NCBI RefSeq assembly: GCF_020921035.1
Contig: NC_063156.1
Location: forward strand, 21,686,283 to 21,750,282
Direction: 5' to 3'
DNA: 64,000 nucleotides
Source of the DNA: Rhodamnia argentea
Lineage: Eukaryota > Streptophyta > Magnoliopsida > Myrtales > Myrtaceae
Shown: piece after piece, positions 12,831-24,283 of the stretch
Position numbering within the stretch: the stretch's first letter is position 1
Layout of the letters: each line of letters begins with the position of its first letter
The notes under the pieces: generated by a model
What the model saw: the letters and a program-made list of their open reading frames with translations, nothing else
What the model was told of the DNA's origin: nothing
Database searches by the model: none
Position numbers and translations under genes: made by a program

Positions 12831-13090
12831 AATGTGTTATAATCTAATGTAGCGAGCTTTTTTTGTTGTGCTTGAATACGACTTGGTTACTTAAATTTCC
12901 ATTTGTTGATTCGTCGCACCCTTTTATAAGTTCATCTTGGTATTTTTATTATCATCTCCGTCTAAAAGAGAATCTCATGAATAATTTAATCATAAATTTT
13001 CATTTTGTTAATAATCGCGTTGTAAAAACGAGTTTACAATTAAAAACATACGAAGCATAAAAAAATTGTGGGCCCATGACCGGTTTTATT
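12831..13090. other. Short AT-rich spacer between the copia element and a TIR element
   Basis: Nothing recognisable. The sequence is AT-rich and carries no long open frame of known type. Confidence 0.5.
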
Positions 13091-13749
13091 GGACTTAATT
13101 CCCTAAAAAACTCCAAACTTTAAGTGAAATCTCAAATCTGCCCCAAATAGTTTTTTGTCGCAGAAAAAAAACTCCCAACTTTAGGTTCAATCCCAAATCC
13201 GCCTCGAACTTTTTTTTGTCTCATAAAAAACCTTAAGCTTTAAGTCCAGTTTTAAGTCTACCCCGAACTTTTTCTATCTAAGAAAAATCACATATTTTTA
13301 GTCTAATAGCAAATCTGCCCCATTAGCCATTTGTCCAAAAATTGTCATTAGTCATCCCTAATTTGCATATCCTAAAATGATTTTATTATGAAGAATTTCT
13401 TTATTAGGGCGACTTTGTTATCCATGTCAAAATGCCACCTCAGCCCGTACATATCGCCCCATTACTTTGCTAAAGTGGGGTTTTTTTTTTATTGGCGTGA
13501 AAATGCCTTGTTGGAACTAGACCACGAGTAAGATTTGATAATACATTGAAAATTTGTGATTTTTTTAAATAAAACATATTCGGGGTAGATTTGATATTGT
13601 ATCTAAAGTTTGTAGTTTTTTTGAAGACAAAAAGAAGTTCGGGTTAGATTTGGGACTTAACCTAAAGTTGAGGGTTCTTTTCGAGACAAAAAAAAAAAAA
13701 AGAGTTTGGGATAGATTTGGGATTGGACCAGTTTTAGGGAATTAGGCCC
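13091..13749. mobile_element. Non-autonomous TIR element with long, repeated inverted arms
   Basis: The ends are inverted: the left reads GGACTTAATTCCCTAAAA and the right ends TTTTAGGGAATTAGGCC. Inside each arm a unit of roughly 60-70 bp recurs (CCAAACTTTAAG..AATCTGCCCC on the left; the complementary GGGTAGATTTG..CTAAAGTTTG on the right). The element could fold into a long hairpin. No coding sequence is present. I could not find a convincing target-site duplication, so the class is unassigned; the layout resembles the 35.3-36.1 kb elements. Confidence 0.65.
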
Positions 13750-15167
13750 ATTATGTAAGATGAGTAGCAATTTGGGCTTGAAACAGTTGGCTGGCCCATA
13801 AACTGAACCTTCATTACCACTAGTTACAAGGGAGGAGACACATAAATCAATTGGCCAAAAAAGAGGCATGTATCAACCAGCCAAACCAGATTTTCGTGCG
13901 AGATATCGCGCAACTTAGGGTTAGATGTCACTAACATTTCCCGCCTTAATAAGGTCCTGTGTGAGCAAATTTCGACTCGACGAACCATTCAAGAATGAAA
14001 GCGACTACGTAAAGGCGTAGTGTGGGTATGTAGTTTCTCGTCGGCTAAATTGATTCTCACTCTCAACAAAACATTAGCGATGGCCATGTTTTCTCTCGGG
14101 AGCACTTAATCTATAGAAGTTTCATTTTTTAACAACGTTAGTTACATAGTTCACGAAGATTTAATGTGTATGGTGAATGTAGTATGTTCTTTATTCGTTC
14201 GTCCTCCACTTTCGCTGCATTATTGCAGTTTCCTGCTCTGACTCTGAGCATGAGAGCACCAGCGACCACTGGTAATTCATAGAAGACTCGAGAGTTATTT
14301 TTTTTTCCTTTGGGTTTCTTCTGTTAACTAAAATGATGGATTTCATACGTTTGGAAAGGAAAAAAATGGCTGAGAACACCAACTTCAGCTGTTGATGGAA
14401 ATCGAGAATGGAATTGGAGGGGTTCATGAAGAAGAACCGCAACATTCATGAGGTCAGCAAATCCTTTCCTTCAATCCCTGGATGATACTATGTTGACATT
14501 TCCCCAGCTTGGCCAGGTGTATATGTAACAGAGCATGTCTGTAGATCAAATGATAGAGAAATGTGTGCTTTCTTTCCTGGTTTTTGTTGCCCTTAAAAGT
14601 GATTCACGAAAAATCGTGAGGACCAGGTTGGACCAGCTCCTGGACAGACGTTGTTCTCTATTTGGCTCACGTTGTTTTGATTTTGAAAAATGGGATCTTG
14701 TTCTGTCGATCAATTGTATCTTTTGCCGTCCGGAGAACCATGGGGTGGATAAAGGACAACACAACCCACGATTCCGTGGCAGTTCACATAGACACGCTTA
14801 TGTCTAGTCCTGGACAAGTATTCTTATTGTTTTTGCTAGACTACTGCAGATCCAGATCAGATTCTCATAGTCAGCAGGAAAAATTCAATCTTAGAAGAGC
14901 TGGAACGACAGTGAAACGAAATTGAAGAAAGAACCATAGAACAAAAGGAATGGAGATAACACCATGCGTATAGAGTTCTCATTGTATAGAATTCATCAAA
15001 TTCATCTGCAAATTTTCAGAAAATTGCCATTCTACTGAGATCACAGACAAGTTTTGTTATTTGTCTCACAACAGCTATTAGCACTAGTGGCCGAAAGTTA
15101 AAACTACAACAACATTGTAGCTTTGTGTAATAGAAGCAAAATGCACACACCAGAAGCGCGATGTTCT
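13750..15167. other. Gene-free stretch, right end probably 3' UTR
   Basis: No gene is recognised. The right part (about 14950-15167) is probably the 3' UTR of the minus-strand membrane-protein gene. Short plus-strand frames at 14535-14925 overlap each other in different frames and match no family I know, so I treat them as chance. Confidence 0.5.
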
Positions 15168-16972
15168 TTAAAGGGGAAGCCCCGTTTCATTATCTTTTGT
15201 GTTCATGGAGAGTATACACAAACCATGAGGAAGGAAAAAATAAGTAGCCATAAATACAAGAATACCAAGGTCAGCTTCTTCGCCCACTGCTGGCCGACGA
15301 GGATTAACCCAATATATCTGGCTTGCACACCATACACAATACAGGCTTGCGACAATCCCCATAAGTTTCAGAGATTGATAGGATCTGTTCCTGATGGACT
15401 TAACGGACTTCACTCTGCAAAGCAATCATATTTAAGTAACAAGAACCAAAAAGTGTCCACAATCATGCCACAAGAAAACTAAGTGAAATGGATCTTGATG
15501 GGAATAGAACCTGTTGATGTAAACAAAACCACAAATGAGGCAAATGCATAAGAAACCAACAACAACAACAGCATCAGGGTTGACAGGTGCACGGTTTTTC
15601 CACCAACCAGTGCTCAATATCCAAGTATACATAGATGAATGGCCATTTTCCTGCAAAGTGGAGAAACACACACGTAACGATGAATGTTCAACTTAAGATT
15701 TCTAGCAAATTTAATGATTTGAAACCCACCATCAACCATGAGTAAGTGCAAAAGTTTTTGCAAGCAAGACAGTGAGAACACATTTCTCATATTCTAAGAA
15801 GTATTCTCATTCTTCTTTCAAACTGAGCCTTCATCATACACCCAATGCTAAAAATGAATATATTGGCTTTAATAGAATCAGTTCGTACAGAGTTAACTCA
15901 CCCATTACTGAAATGATCGACATGGCATTCACTAAATCTTGTGCAAGTTAAAATTTTATGGAACAATAAGAAACTCAATTCACATTTACACGGTCAGCGC
16001 CATTTGAAGAAAATCAAATAGCTTAAGCAACATCAATGAGAAGGGCAAATATGCAACTTAGTTCTAAGTTCTTGTACGCAAGATATAGTACAAATTACAT
16101 GATAAAGCAGCTTAAAGTTGTATATAAACTCCAATATCATCTCCACAAAGGAGGATATGTAAAGATGATGTCGTATTGACTTTAAAGATGCTCGATAACA
16201 CCTCAGGACGAAATCAGTACCTCAAACAAATGGTCTAGGAAAAAGTGGGATAAAGAACCGGCAGCTACCAACAGCAGACATTGCCTTCTAGTAAGGGGCA
16301 CCTGCACCAAATCATACCAAGTCGAGGATTATTAAGGAAGCAACTTAAGGGCACTATTATGATCACTGAACGGCAGTACACTATAGTTGGACTTACAAGG
16401 CCACCTTGGCACTTCACAAGATTGAAAATTTATGAGGCCACTGACTTTGTAACCTTGATCTCACTAAACTCGACTCATCATCATATTCATCACCAAGAGA
16501 CTTGCTCTTTCCCTGTTTGCCAAAATTACACCCCCAAACCCATAAAATCGCACAAACCCCTCAACAAAATCAAACAACCCATATTTCTTCACCACTCTTC
16601 TACATGAACCAAGCGATCAAAACACTTGAGAGAACTCACCCTAGAAACAGAATCAAGAAGGCCCTTTTGGAGCAAAACCTTGGAGACCCAAGAATAGAGG
16701 ATCGAGAAAGGCAAGCCCAGGATCAGCACGTAGTAGAACGGGTCGTGGACGGCGTCGGCCAGGAGGGAGCCGAGGGGGCCGGCGAAGCCGAAGCCGGGCA
16801 GGTCGGAGAGGGTGTAGCCGAGCCACTCGGAGAAGGAGCCGATGTCGGGGCCGAAGAAGGCGTTGAGGGTGTAGGCGAGGGTGTGGTGGGGAGCGAATCT
16901 GCCGTTGGAGAGGGACGTGAGGGCGAGCCCTGAGCCCATGGCGTACATCAGGTGAGGGCCCGGGCCTGGCAT
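15168..16972 (-). CDS. Conserved plant multi-pass membrane protein, 4 exons
   Basis: Coding exons are 16640-16972, 16221-16301, 15511-15650 and 15168-15414, all with GT-AG borders, giving 266 residues. The N-terminus MPGPGPHLMYAMGSG is highly conserved in a plant family of unknown function. Hydrophobic segments that look membrane-spanning lie at about residues 85-108, 115-135, 158-178, 198-218 and 228-250. The motif SHFFLDHLFE at the exon 2 end and HH near residue 29 recall membrane-bound putative metal-dependent hydrolases of the YdjM type, but that link is weak and inferred. An in-frame upstream ATG at 17005 would encode a run derived from a CT repeat; I prefer 16972. It is head-to-head with the gene at 17334. 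The biochemical role is unknown. Confidence 0.82.
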
Positions 16973-17235
16973 TTTCACCCAGAGAGAGAGAGAGAGAGAG
17001 TGCAACTATTGCAGGATTTTGAGCTGACCCGGCATGAACTCTAGTCGTGCAGATCACAGGATTTTACGATGCACCGCGGAGCAGCTGATCTTGATCACCG
17101 CTTGGGTCTTTCTAAGCATATCCTCTTCTACTCGCTCGGAAGTTACCGAATTGCCCCTTCCTCATCACTCGCTCGGATGTGAAATATCATCCCCCCGCGA
17201 TCCCCTGTTTCACTTAAGCTACAACGTAACCTTTC

Positions 17236-17268
<33 letters not shown>

Positions 17269-17333
17269 AACATCACCGGAAAAGAGTACAGACAAGAACT
17301 CTCACCCACCGGAGAGAGAGAGAGAGAGAAACC
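16973..17333. promoter_or_regulatory. Compact bidirectional promoter with GA/CT tracts
   Basis: Only 361 bp separate the two divergent start codons. The interval contains three dinucleotide tracts: AG at about 16981-17001 (just upstream of the leftward ATG), CT at about 17240-17268, and AG at about 17312-17329 (just upstream of the rightward ATG). Such tracts are known binding sites for plant BPC (GAGA-binding) factors and are common in 5' UTRs. No clear TATA box was seen. Shared regulation is an inference from spacing alone. Confidence 0.65.
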
Positions 17334-17885
17334 ATGGAAGAAGTGGAATCGCCCGCTTCGTCGAGGCGCAACAAGGAAGCGGATCCAATGATCGAAGAAG
17401 GATCGTCTCCGGCCCACGACACCTCCCTCTGCTGCAACCACTGCTTCGGCTTCCGCCGCCCGGGCCGCGCCCGCCCGTCCTCCTCGTCCAGCTTCTGGGA
17501 GCGGATCGGGTCGTCGCACTTCGACCGCCGGTGGTGGGCCCCGGGGCTCAGGGTCCTGAAGAAGCTCCGGGAGTGGTCGGAGATCGTCGCGGGCCCGAGG
17601 TGGAAGACCTTCATCCGGCGGTTCAGCCGGAGCCGGGCCATCGGCGCAGCTGGAGGGGCGCACAACCCAAACAGGCACGGCAAGTTCAACTACGATCCCA
17701 TGAGTTACGCCCTCAACTTCGACGAGGGGCCGGGGCACGACCCTCACCTCGACGACGAAGACCACTTCCGCCGGTACCGGAACTTCTCCTTCGTCCGGCA
17801 CGCGTGGGCTCCCGGCGGCGGGGACTTGGCGGCGGAGGACGTGGCCGGTAAGGGTAAGGATGCGATGGTGACCGCGGTTGCATGA
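17334..17885 (+). CDS. Small basic plant-specific protein of unknown function, single exon
   Basis: An uninterrupted 183-residue frame starts at ACCATGG, a good plant start context. The same frame is open upstream to an ATG at 17034, but that part is translated CT repeat, so I reject it. The protein has a CCNHCFGFRRP cysteine-rich segment at about residues 33-45, a Trp/Arg-rich basic centre (WWAPGLRVLKKLREW; RRFSRSRA), and a conserved-looking GKFNYDPMSYALNFDEG block followed by an FRRYRNFSF segment. The YDPxSYALNFD motif is shared by a family of short plant proteins sometimes labelled stress-induced; no function is established that I know of. The coding sequence is notably GC-rich compared with its surroundings. 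Confidence 0.75.
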   Translation: MEEVESPASSRRNKEADPMIEEGSSPAHDTSLCCNHCFGFRRPGRARPSSSSSFWERIGSSHFDRRWWAPGLRVLKKLREWSEIVAGPRWKTFIRRFSRSRAIGAAGGAHNPNRHGKFNYDPMSYALNFDEGPGHDPHLDDEDHFRRYRNFSFVRHAWAPGGGDLAAEDVAGKGKDAMVTAVA

Positions 17886-18500
17886 CAGGGCCCCAACTTC
17901 CCATGACTCGCTCGTCGTGGGGAGTTGGACTCGATGACGTCACTTGGCGGCTTGATATTTAATACCTCGGTGGATCGTAAAAGCGTCGTCGTTTTGAGTG
18001 GGTTTGTGTTGTCGTTTTTGGTTGCAACCATACGGATGGCTTGTAAAAGGTAGATTGCACGTAGGAAGTGAAGCTGCGTCATCCATGCGCGGATTGGAAA
18101 CAATTCCGTGCACGTATTACTTAAATTGTTCCTTCTTCTATTAAGCCAAAAAAAAAAAATATATAGGGGGATTTTTTAAAAAACATATTTGAAAAACCAT
18201 ATAAAAATCCTTACTTGTGTGGACTGAAGTGGAAGAGCAAATTGTCTCATTTATTAATTTTAAACTTTTTTACGGTTTGGTTTGGTTTATCTAATCAACG
18301 AATTGGCCACCCAGTCACACCTGACAACTCGAAACTTGCAAAGGTTGAATTCTAATTGCATCCACGCGATCGCATGAGCATAAGCATGAAATATGGAATA
18401 CGACACAGCGTTTCTCGTTTATGCGCACGAAACGATCCCTTGAACACAAGATTCGGGCAAGTAAATGGTGACTTGATGATACCACACAGCAGAGCAGGTG
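17886..18500. other. Convergent 3' region between the small basic protein gene and RDR2
   Basis: The two flanking genes read toward each other. The stretch should contain both 3' UTRs. It is AT-rich around 18140-18290, with an A-run near 18149. No gene is seen. Confidence 0.5.
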
Positions 18501-21500
18501 CTAAGCGAGGGATTTTCTCCTGTTCACTGATCTTATGCTGAGCAACACATCCCCCACGATCCACGGGAAGCTCAAGAAGTTGAAGCTCCGGCGAATGAAG
18601 GATGGATGGTACGCCACGCGATACCATGCTGAGGCCAGGCGCTCCCTCTCGTTCGCCTTGCACCCGCTCTCGAACCATTCTCTGGCCTCTTTGTGCAGGC
18701 TCTTCACCGACAGCGAGATCCGGTCCTTCATATCTCCGTATTTCCTGTTGTCCCTCCGCAGATACACGGCTCGGCTCCGCAGATTGCCGGTCAAGATTTC
18801 ATCCTCGCTCTCCGCCCCGTAGAAATGCATCAGTGCGCTCAGTTTCTCTATGTACTTGTCCCTATGAGTGACTGCTGTGTCGACGAATGCCTCGTAACCG
18901 TCGACTTCCAGATCACGATCGTAGTACTCTCGAGCGACTTCCTCCGACCAGATGATGTTCGACTTCTCTAGCGAGAACTCCTGCGTCGCACGATACAGTT
19001 TTCCAAGCACACCGGTAGATGTGTACATTGGTTTGTCTACTCTCTCCATGAAATCTGGAAATTCTCTTGGCTTCAAAACCCTCGGCATCTCAGCTGGTGC
19101 ACCAGTCTTTGCAAAGTCCACAGCCATAGAGTGAAGAGTCGCCAACTGTAGACACTTTTCACTCCGGGCCTTTTCTGGTTCACGGTCAGCATGAACCAAA
19201 TGAGCAGTTGAGATGGCACCCAGCGTGTCATTGATCATGTAGTCAACGAAAAATTTATGAATTTCCTGAAAAATATTTGGTACTGTTAAAGAAAGGATAC
19301 TACAACCCTATGACAAAACAAAGTCTTGAGACACTCACCTCCAGTGTCACTTCATGATCCGTTATGCGTGGTCTCCTCCCAGTATAATCCATTGGAGTAT
19401 CAGTTCGCATCGGGATGATATCTTCATCCCAACTGATAAAGAACAGGTCTCCATCCAGATCGCCACCAGAGCACTCGTTAGGATGAGGCCTGTCAAAGCA
19501 CGTTATAAACCCAATTTTAACATGCATGGCGAGCAAAGTTGCAATTATCGGATGTGGAAGAGTATAACACAGATATGCAGCAACTCGGACCTTTCTCCTT
19601 TTTGAGGGAAGACAATGCAATCGACCAAGCCCGTTTCTTCCAATTCCACCTCAAAAACAGCCTCAAGGACTCTGATATCCCCAGGGTGAAGGCAAGGGTT
19701 TTTAGTGACAACTACCTTCCCTATAACTGCTGCTGTTGTCTCATCTACCTTCCGCAAAAATCTTTGCTCCCCACTTTCTAGCTCTGCTTTTGTCATGGTA
19801 ACTCGTACATAAACTTGGCCATAGTCAAGTATTCCGGCCTCATCCAAACAACCAAGCAAGATCCGACCCTTTGGAACATGAATGCGGCACCTGCTCTTCA
19901 ATTCAGACAGCTGAATCTCATGATGCGCTCGAAGCATCATCAGAAGGTAAGGATCCGCAGTTGGTTCATATCCCGCGACTAGCATTTTCAATATAATGTT
20001 TCTGCGCTCTGCACCGCTCAAACTCTCCAACGCAGTTAAAGCAGCCTCCCTGTCAGTTAACATTCTCCCGAGAATAAGCAACTGTTTCTGTTGCATAGCC
20101 GCAAGCTTTTCATCTTCCACTCCAAGAGTGGAAAGAAGAGAAATGATCTCCCTGTTAAGATAGCACGGCATTGAGTCACTCCACTTTGTAACATTAAGCA
20201 TCCTGTTGGATGACTCAAACTTATGCATGCTCTCACGAAGAGAGAGCTTTCGGAAGGAACGGCGGTCAACAGCAATAACACCTTTATAGCCACCATATCG
20301 GATTTGAAAGGCTGAAGGACTGTCAGTCAAGCCACACTTCTGAGCAACTTGCCTAGCAAAAGATTTTGAGATCTTTCCAATCCCATCCGAGAAACAGTAG
20401 TCAAATCCTCTGGTGTTGACCTCAATATCAGGAATGATCTCCACATCTTGTGCAGGGACAACCATAGTCTGTACAGAAGAGCTAAACATTTGACCCATCC
20501 TCGCTGCACACTTGGACACGCTTCGGATTTTGTTGAAGCAGCCCATCCATTCTCTGATCTGTTCTGCAGTCACCTCGTCATTTGAAGAAAACATCCAGAC
20601 GGAGTTTGACCGAAGTTGACTAGCTGAGAAAGCAAGAAACTGAAACTTCTTCTCACCAATCACAATACCTTCACGAAGAACAGTCAATATACGATGATAT
20701 ATTCCAGTCCTCAGAGGTTTTGAAAAAACGCCTTGCTGAGTACTGGTAGATAAGGCATTCGGGGGAATTTTGCTCCAATCTTCTTCGACGAAAGAAACCC
20801 TTAGAAAGTCAGAAGAATGTGATGCAAAGTTCTTCACCACGTAGTTAGAGGTCTCCAGCTCAGGACCTAAGCAATAAATCCTTGTCGGGGTAACAAAAGC
20901 TCTGTGACAAAACATTACATTACTGTCTGTTAACCTTCTAAGAGCGGATGAAGGAAGATTTTTGCTGTCTCTCTTAAGGACATGTAACTGGGTCTTCACA
21001 AATGGCACGGGATCATAACAAGTGGATGTAAGCTTGTGCAGCTTCTGGAGAACCAAGACAGCAGTGTCAACATCCAAAGTGCTAAGGATGTCGGTTAACT
21101 CATACGCAGCAGCCAGACTTATTTTCTGGGTATGAACAAGAGCATTAAGTTGGAATACGATCGCGTAGTCTAACTTAGGACCAGAGTTACACTCCAGGAG
21201 TGGAACTATCTCAGATGCAGAATGAAAGTCCCCACCTTCTTCTATAGTAAGATCAATTGTTCCTTCTTTATAATACGGAAAACTTGCAAATACATCTGCA
21301 GCTGGTAATTGCAGCACTTCATCAACTTCCCAACAGAAAGTAGTCGATTGACCAACTGCCTTCACAGGAGAAAAGTCTGTTGTGCGGACCCAAAGAAAAT
21401 TGAAATCTTCTTTGTAGATATGGTATCGATCAGGACTAAACTTCGAGTTTACATCAGATCCAGAAATTCTCTTGTAGATCCTTGGTCCGTTTTTAACCTG

Positions 21501-23256
21501 TGATAGGAGAAAACAATGTTCAAGCACCATAAATGACCCTTTTCTCACACGAACTAACGGGTTATAGACCAACAAAGAACTGGAAAACCCAATCTGAGAG
21601 GAAACAACAGGAGAAAAATAGAGTATATTTCCCTGTAGTACAGTGGGACAGATACATTTTGATGCATAAAAATTTTCTGGATAAGTTAATTAAACATATG
21701 CACTAACATAATTATCTAGCACCCATAAATTAGATATTGATGCGTGCAGTGTTTCAGTAAATATTCCTAAAAAATGTTTGTCTACCACAGTGATCTGTCT
21801 CCTTCCAGCGTTGAACCGAACCGATCTAAGTCAAACAGATGAATATCGAGGCAAAAACTTGGAGGCAAATGCATAATGCAGATCACCGCTACCTAACCAA
21901 CATTATACTCTTCCTATAAAATTTATGATTTGCCAAATTCATAAACATTTCCCTAAATTAAGTAAAGCCGGTCAACTAAGGATACCGCTTCATAAACGAT
22001 CTTCATTTTTTGGCCTTGTAACCTGTATAAATCCATTTAAGCTCAAACACATTTATAGAACTAGTCTACGATTATCCTTCCAAAAGGTAAAGTCATATAT
22101 GGAAGCGTAAGTTGTAAATGAAATTGGGAACGCACACAAGCAAGGGTAAAATCGGAGTGCTTAGAAGCAAGTTCTAACTCGCCTAGATATGAACTGAAAG
22201 TTAAATTTCCCAGAAAAACTCGATTCCAATACACATTCATTTAGGAAAAAACTAACCTCATTGAAAACTAGAAATTCGCCAAATTAGATTTTTATTTTTT
22301 ATTGGCAAGGATCGTGGTAGATTATCAAAACCTTAATCATGCTCGACTGCAATATTAAAGTATATGCAATGGGAGAGTCTCCTAGTTCATATGATGGTAA
22401 ACTCAGCGAGATTTTCCTTCTTCTGGAAACGTTCAGAAACATTAGGCTACCTTCATTTGCTCGGATTATCATTGGATTAGACTGCCTGAACAGTGCTAAA
22501 CCAAGAAATTGAACTCGAAATACAGGCAAGAGCTAGCAATTACAATTATAACCAAGCACAAAACCAACAAGCCATCAGGTTGCCACATCGACGGAAAAAA
22601 CACGGCAAACAACCACAAATAAATCAACCCTTCTTTGATTTTAAGGAATTTCTACTACATCGATGAATTATCTCCCAAAACATCATAAAAAAGATGAAGG
22701 CATATACCGTCAAGAGAAGCGCATTGATTGCTTTGCCGGCGGAACCACCACCATCACCACTCGACCGACACTCAACACTCTCCACCACATCATCAAACCC
22801 AACCTCGAGCTTATAACACTCCTCCTCCACCCAGACCCAGAACTCAACCCTCCTCCTCTCGGGCATCAACCAAACCCTAACCCTCCTCCAGCGCTCCAGT
22901 TCGCAGAGGCAGCCCCTCTCCGCCATGAACCCGGCGTGGAGGATCCCGCCGTCGACGCGGTGCCTCTCGTGGACGGGCCGCGGGACGATGTCGTCGTAGG
23001 CGTCGGAGAGCGCCAGGGTCTGGGACTTGAGCACGAGGGGCTTGGAGAGGGCGAGGTCCCGGTGGTGGAGGGAGGCGAACTGGACGCGGCCGAAGCCGCG
23101 GGGCTTCCAGTTCTTGCGGTCGGTGACGATGTCGATGGCGTAGACGGAGCCGGGGCCGAGGGCGGACTCGAGGAAGCGGAGGAGGTCGTGGGCCGTGACG
23201 GTCTGAGGGATGTTGGTGACCCGCAGGGTGGGCCTCTCCGCCACGGGACCTCCCAT
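18501..23256 (-). CDS. RDR2: RNA-dependent RNA polymerase 2 (RDR2), 4 exons
   Basis: Converts Pol IV transcripts into double-stranded RNA, which DCL3 cuts to 24-nt siRNAs for RNA-directed DNA methylation in the nucleus. Coding exons: 22708-23256, 19591-21497, 19339-19489, 18501-19265; phases join to 1123 residues against about 1133 in Arabidopsis. The N-terminus (about 9-90) is an RRM-like fold (LRVTNIPQTV; WKPRGFGRVQF), followed by AYDDIVPRPV. The catalytic loop DLDGD of eukaryotic cell-encoded RdRPs is at about residues 829-833 in exon 3, preceded by PHPNECSGG. FCHRAFVTPTRIYCLGPELE and YGGYKGVIAVDRRSFRKLSL match RDR2 better than RDR1 or RDR6. Intron 1 is 1.2 kb. An in-frame upstream ATG at 23313 encodes a CT-repeat leader and is rejected. 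No defect is seen; the gene should be functional. Confidence 0.95.
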
Positions 23257-23275
23257 TGTTGCAGTTGCAGTTGCA

Positions 23276-23292
23276 GAGAGAGAGAGAGAGAC
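23276..23292. repeat. GA/CT tract in the RDR2 5' leader
   Basis: A GA dinucleotide run (CT on the RDR2 sense strand) about 20 bp upstream of the RDR2 start codon. It is one of several such tracts beside start codons in this window. Confidence 0.7.
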
Positions 23293-23424
23293 AGCGCGGC
23301 TGTTTGCTCGCACTCTCCGAGTGTTGCGAGGAAGACGACAAGGTCAATCGGTCTGCGTTTTTCTTTGCTTATTCGCGCGCACTGCGTCTTTCTTTTGCCT
23401 TTCTACTTTAGCGTAACTCTCAAC

Positions 23425-23464
<40 letters not shown>
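23425..23464. repeat. (TTA/ATT)n microsatellite
   Basis: About 13 perfect ATT trinucleotides in the RDR2 upstream region, likely to vary in length between individuals. Confidence 0.95.
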
Positions 23465-23680
23465 TGTGAATGACATCTTCCTTCCGATAAAAAAAAAAAA
23501 TTGAGAATCACTATAAAGAAAAAAAGTATCACATCCTATATTAAAAAAAATTAAATAAAAATCCGAAATTCCTTCATTTTCTTCTCGTAAAAGTATCCAA
23601 ATGAATCTTATTTCAAATAAAAGCATGAAATGTCCAACTTTATTTTCGATAAAATTAATATTTAATTAAGTCTATCATCA

Positions 23681-24040
23681 AGAATAATGCCAATTACAAA
23701 AAAAAATGATTGAGACTACAAAAAAAAAATCTCAAGTTATTCCAAGTATGACACTAATACCTCAATTTTTTTTTCCCAAAACCCTCGAACTCGTTCCTGA
23801 CTTTTCAATCACACTAGTACAAATTTAGGGCATCGGTGATATGAAAAGAGCTTGGCGGTATCGATGTCAAAGCGGGTAAAACTTTGGGGTTTTTTTTTTT
23901 TGGTCAAATGGGTTTTCTATGTTTGACAGAGGGTTTATTTGTCACACTGGTACAAATTTAAAGTTTTAGTGGTAATAAAAGAAATTGAAACATTGATCCT
24001 AATGCAAGTACAGTTTAAGATTTTTTTGTGGCATTCTTCT
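23681..24040. mobile_element. Possible short TIR element (360 bp)
   Basis: The ends form an imperfect inverted repeat: the left reads AGAATAATGCCA followed by an A-run, and the right, reverse-complemented, reads AGAAGAATGCCAC followed by an A-run. The interior is AT-rich and contains a TCAC.CTAGTACAAATTTA block and a similar TCACACTGGTACAAATTTA block. The style (TGGTACAAATTTA, accumulations of A) resembles the elements at 35.3-36.1 kb. No target duplication is convincing. It lies between RDR2 and the receptor-kinase 3' end. Confidence 0.45.
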
Positions 24041-24283
24041 GAAAAAAAAAAGAAGGGGGAGAGATTTGTAGGGAAGTCATGCGAGTAATTGACGCATTTT
24101 CTGTGCATAATCCTCCTGGAAAAGTAGTCAAATTATTGAATCACGTCGTTGAAGCAAAGAATAACAAATAAGTAGTCCGCTTTTTCCCTGTTCAGAAACT
24201 TACTGCATCAATTGACAGGAGCAAAACGATCAAACCATAGAACAATTTCATCTCGCAAAAGCCCTCAGCATTTTCACGTCCCA

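Noticed and set aside
14535..14925. Overlapping plus-strand frames (GWIKDNTTHDSVAV..)
   Set aside because: Short, frame-conflicting and unrecognised; no start or splice support.
16502..17057. Long Gly/Glu-rich and Pro/Arg-rich frames around 16.5-17.1 kb
   Set aside because: Shadow translations of the membrane-protein exon 1, which is GC-rich.
17034..17333. N-terminal extension of the 17334 gene from the ATG at 17034
   Set aside because: The extension is translated CT repeat and promoter sequence, including the shared leader; the ACCATGG at 17334 fits much better.
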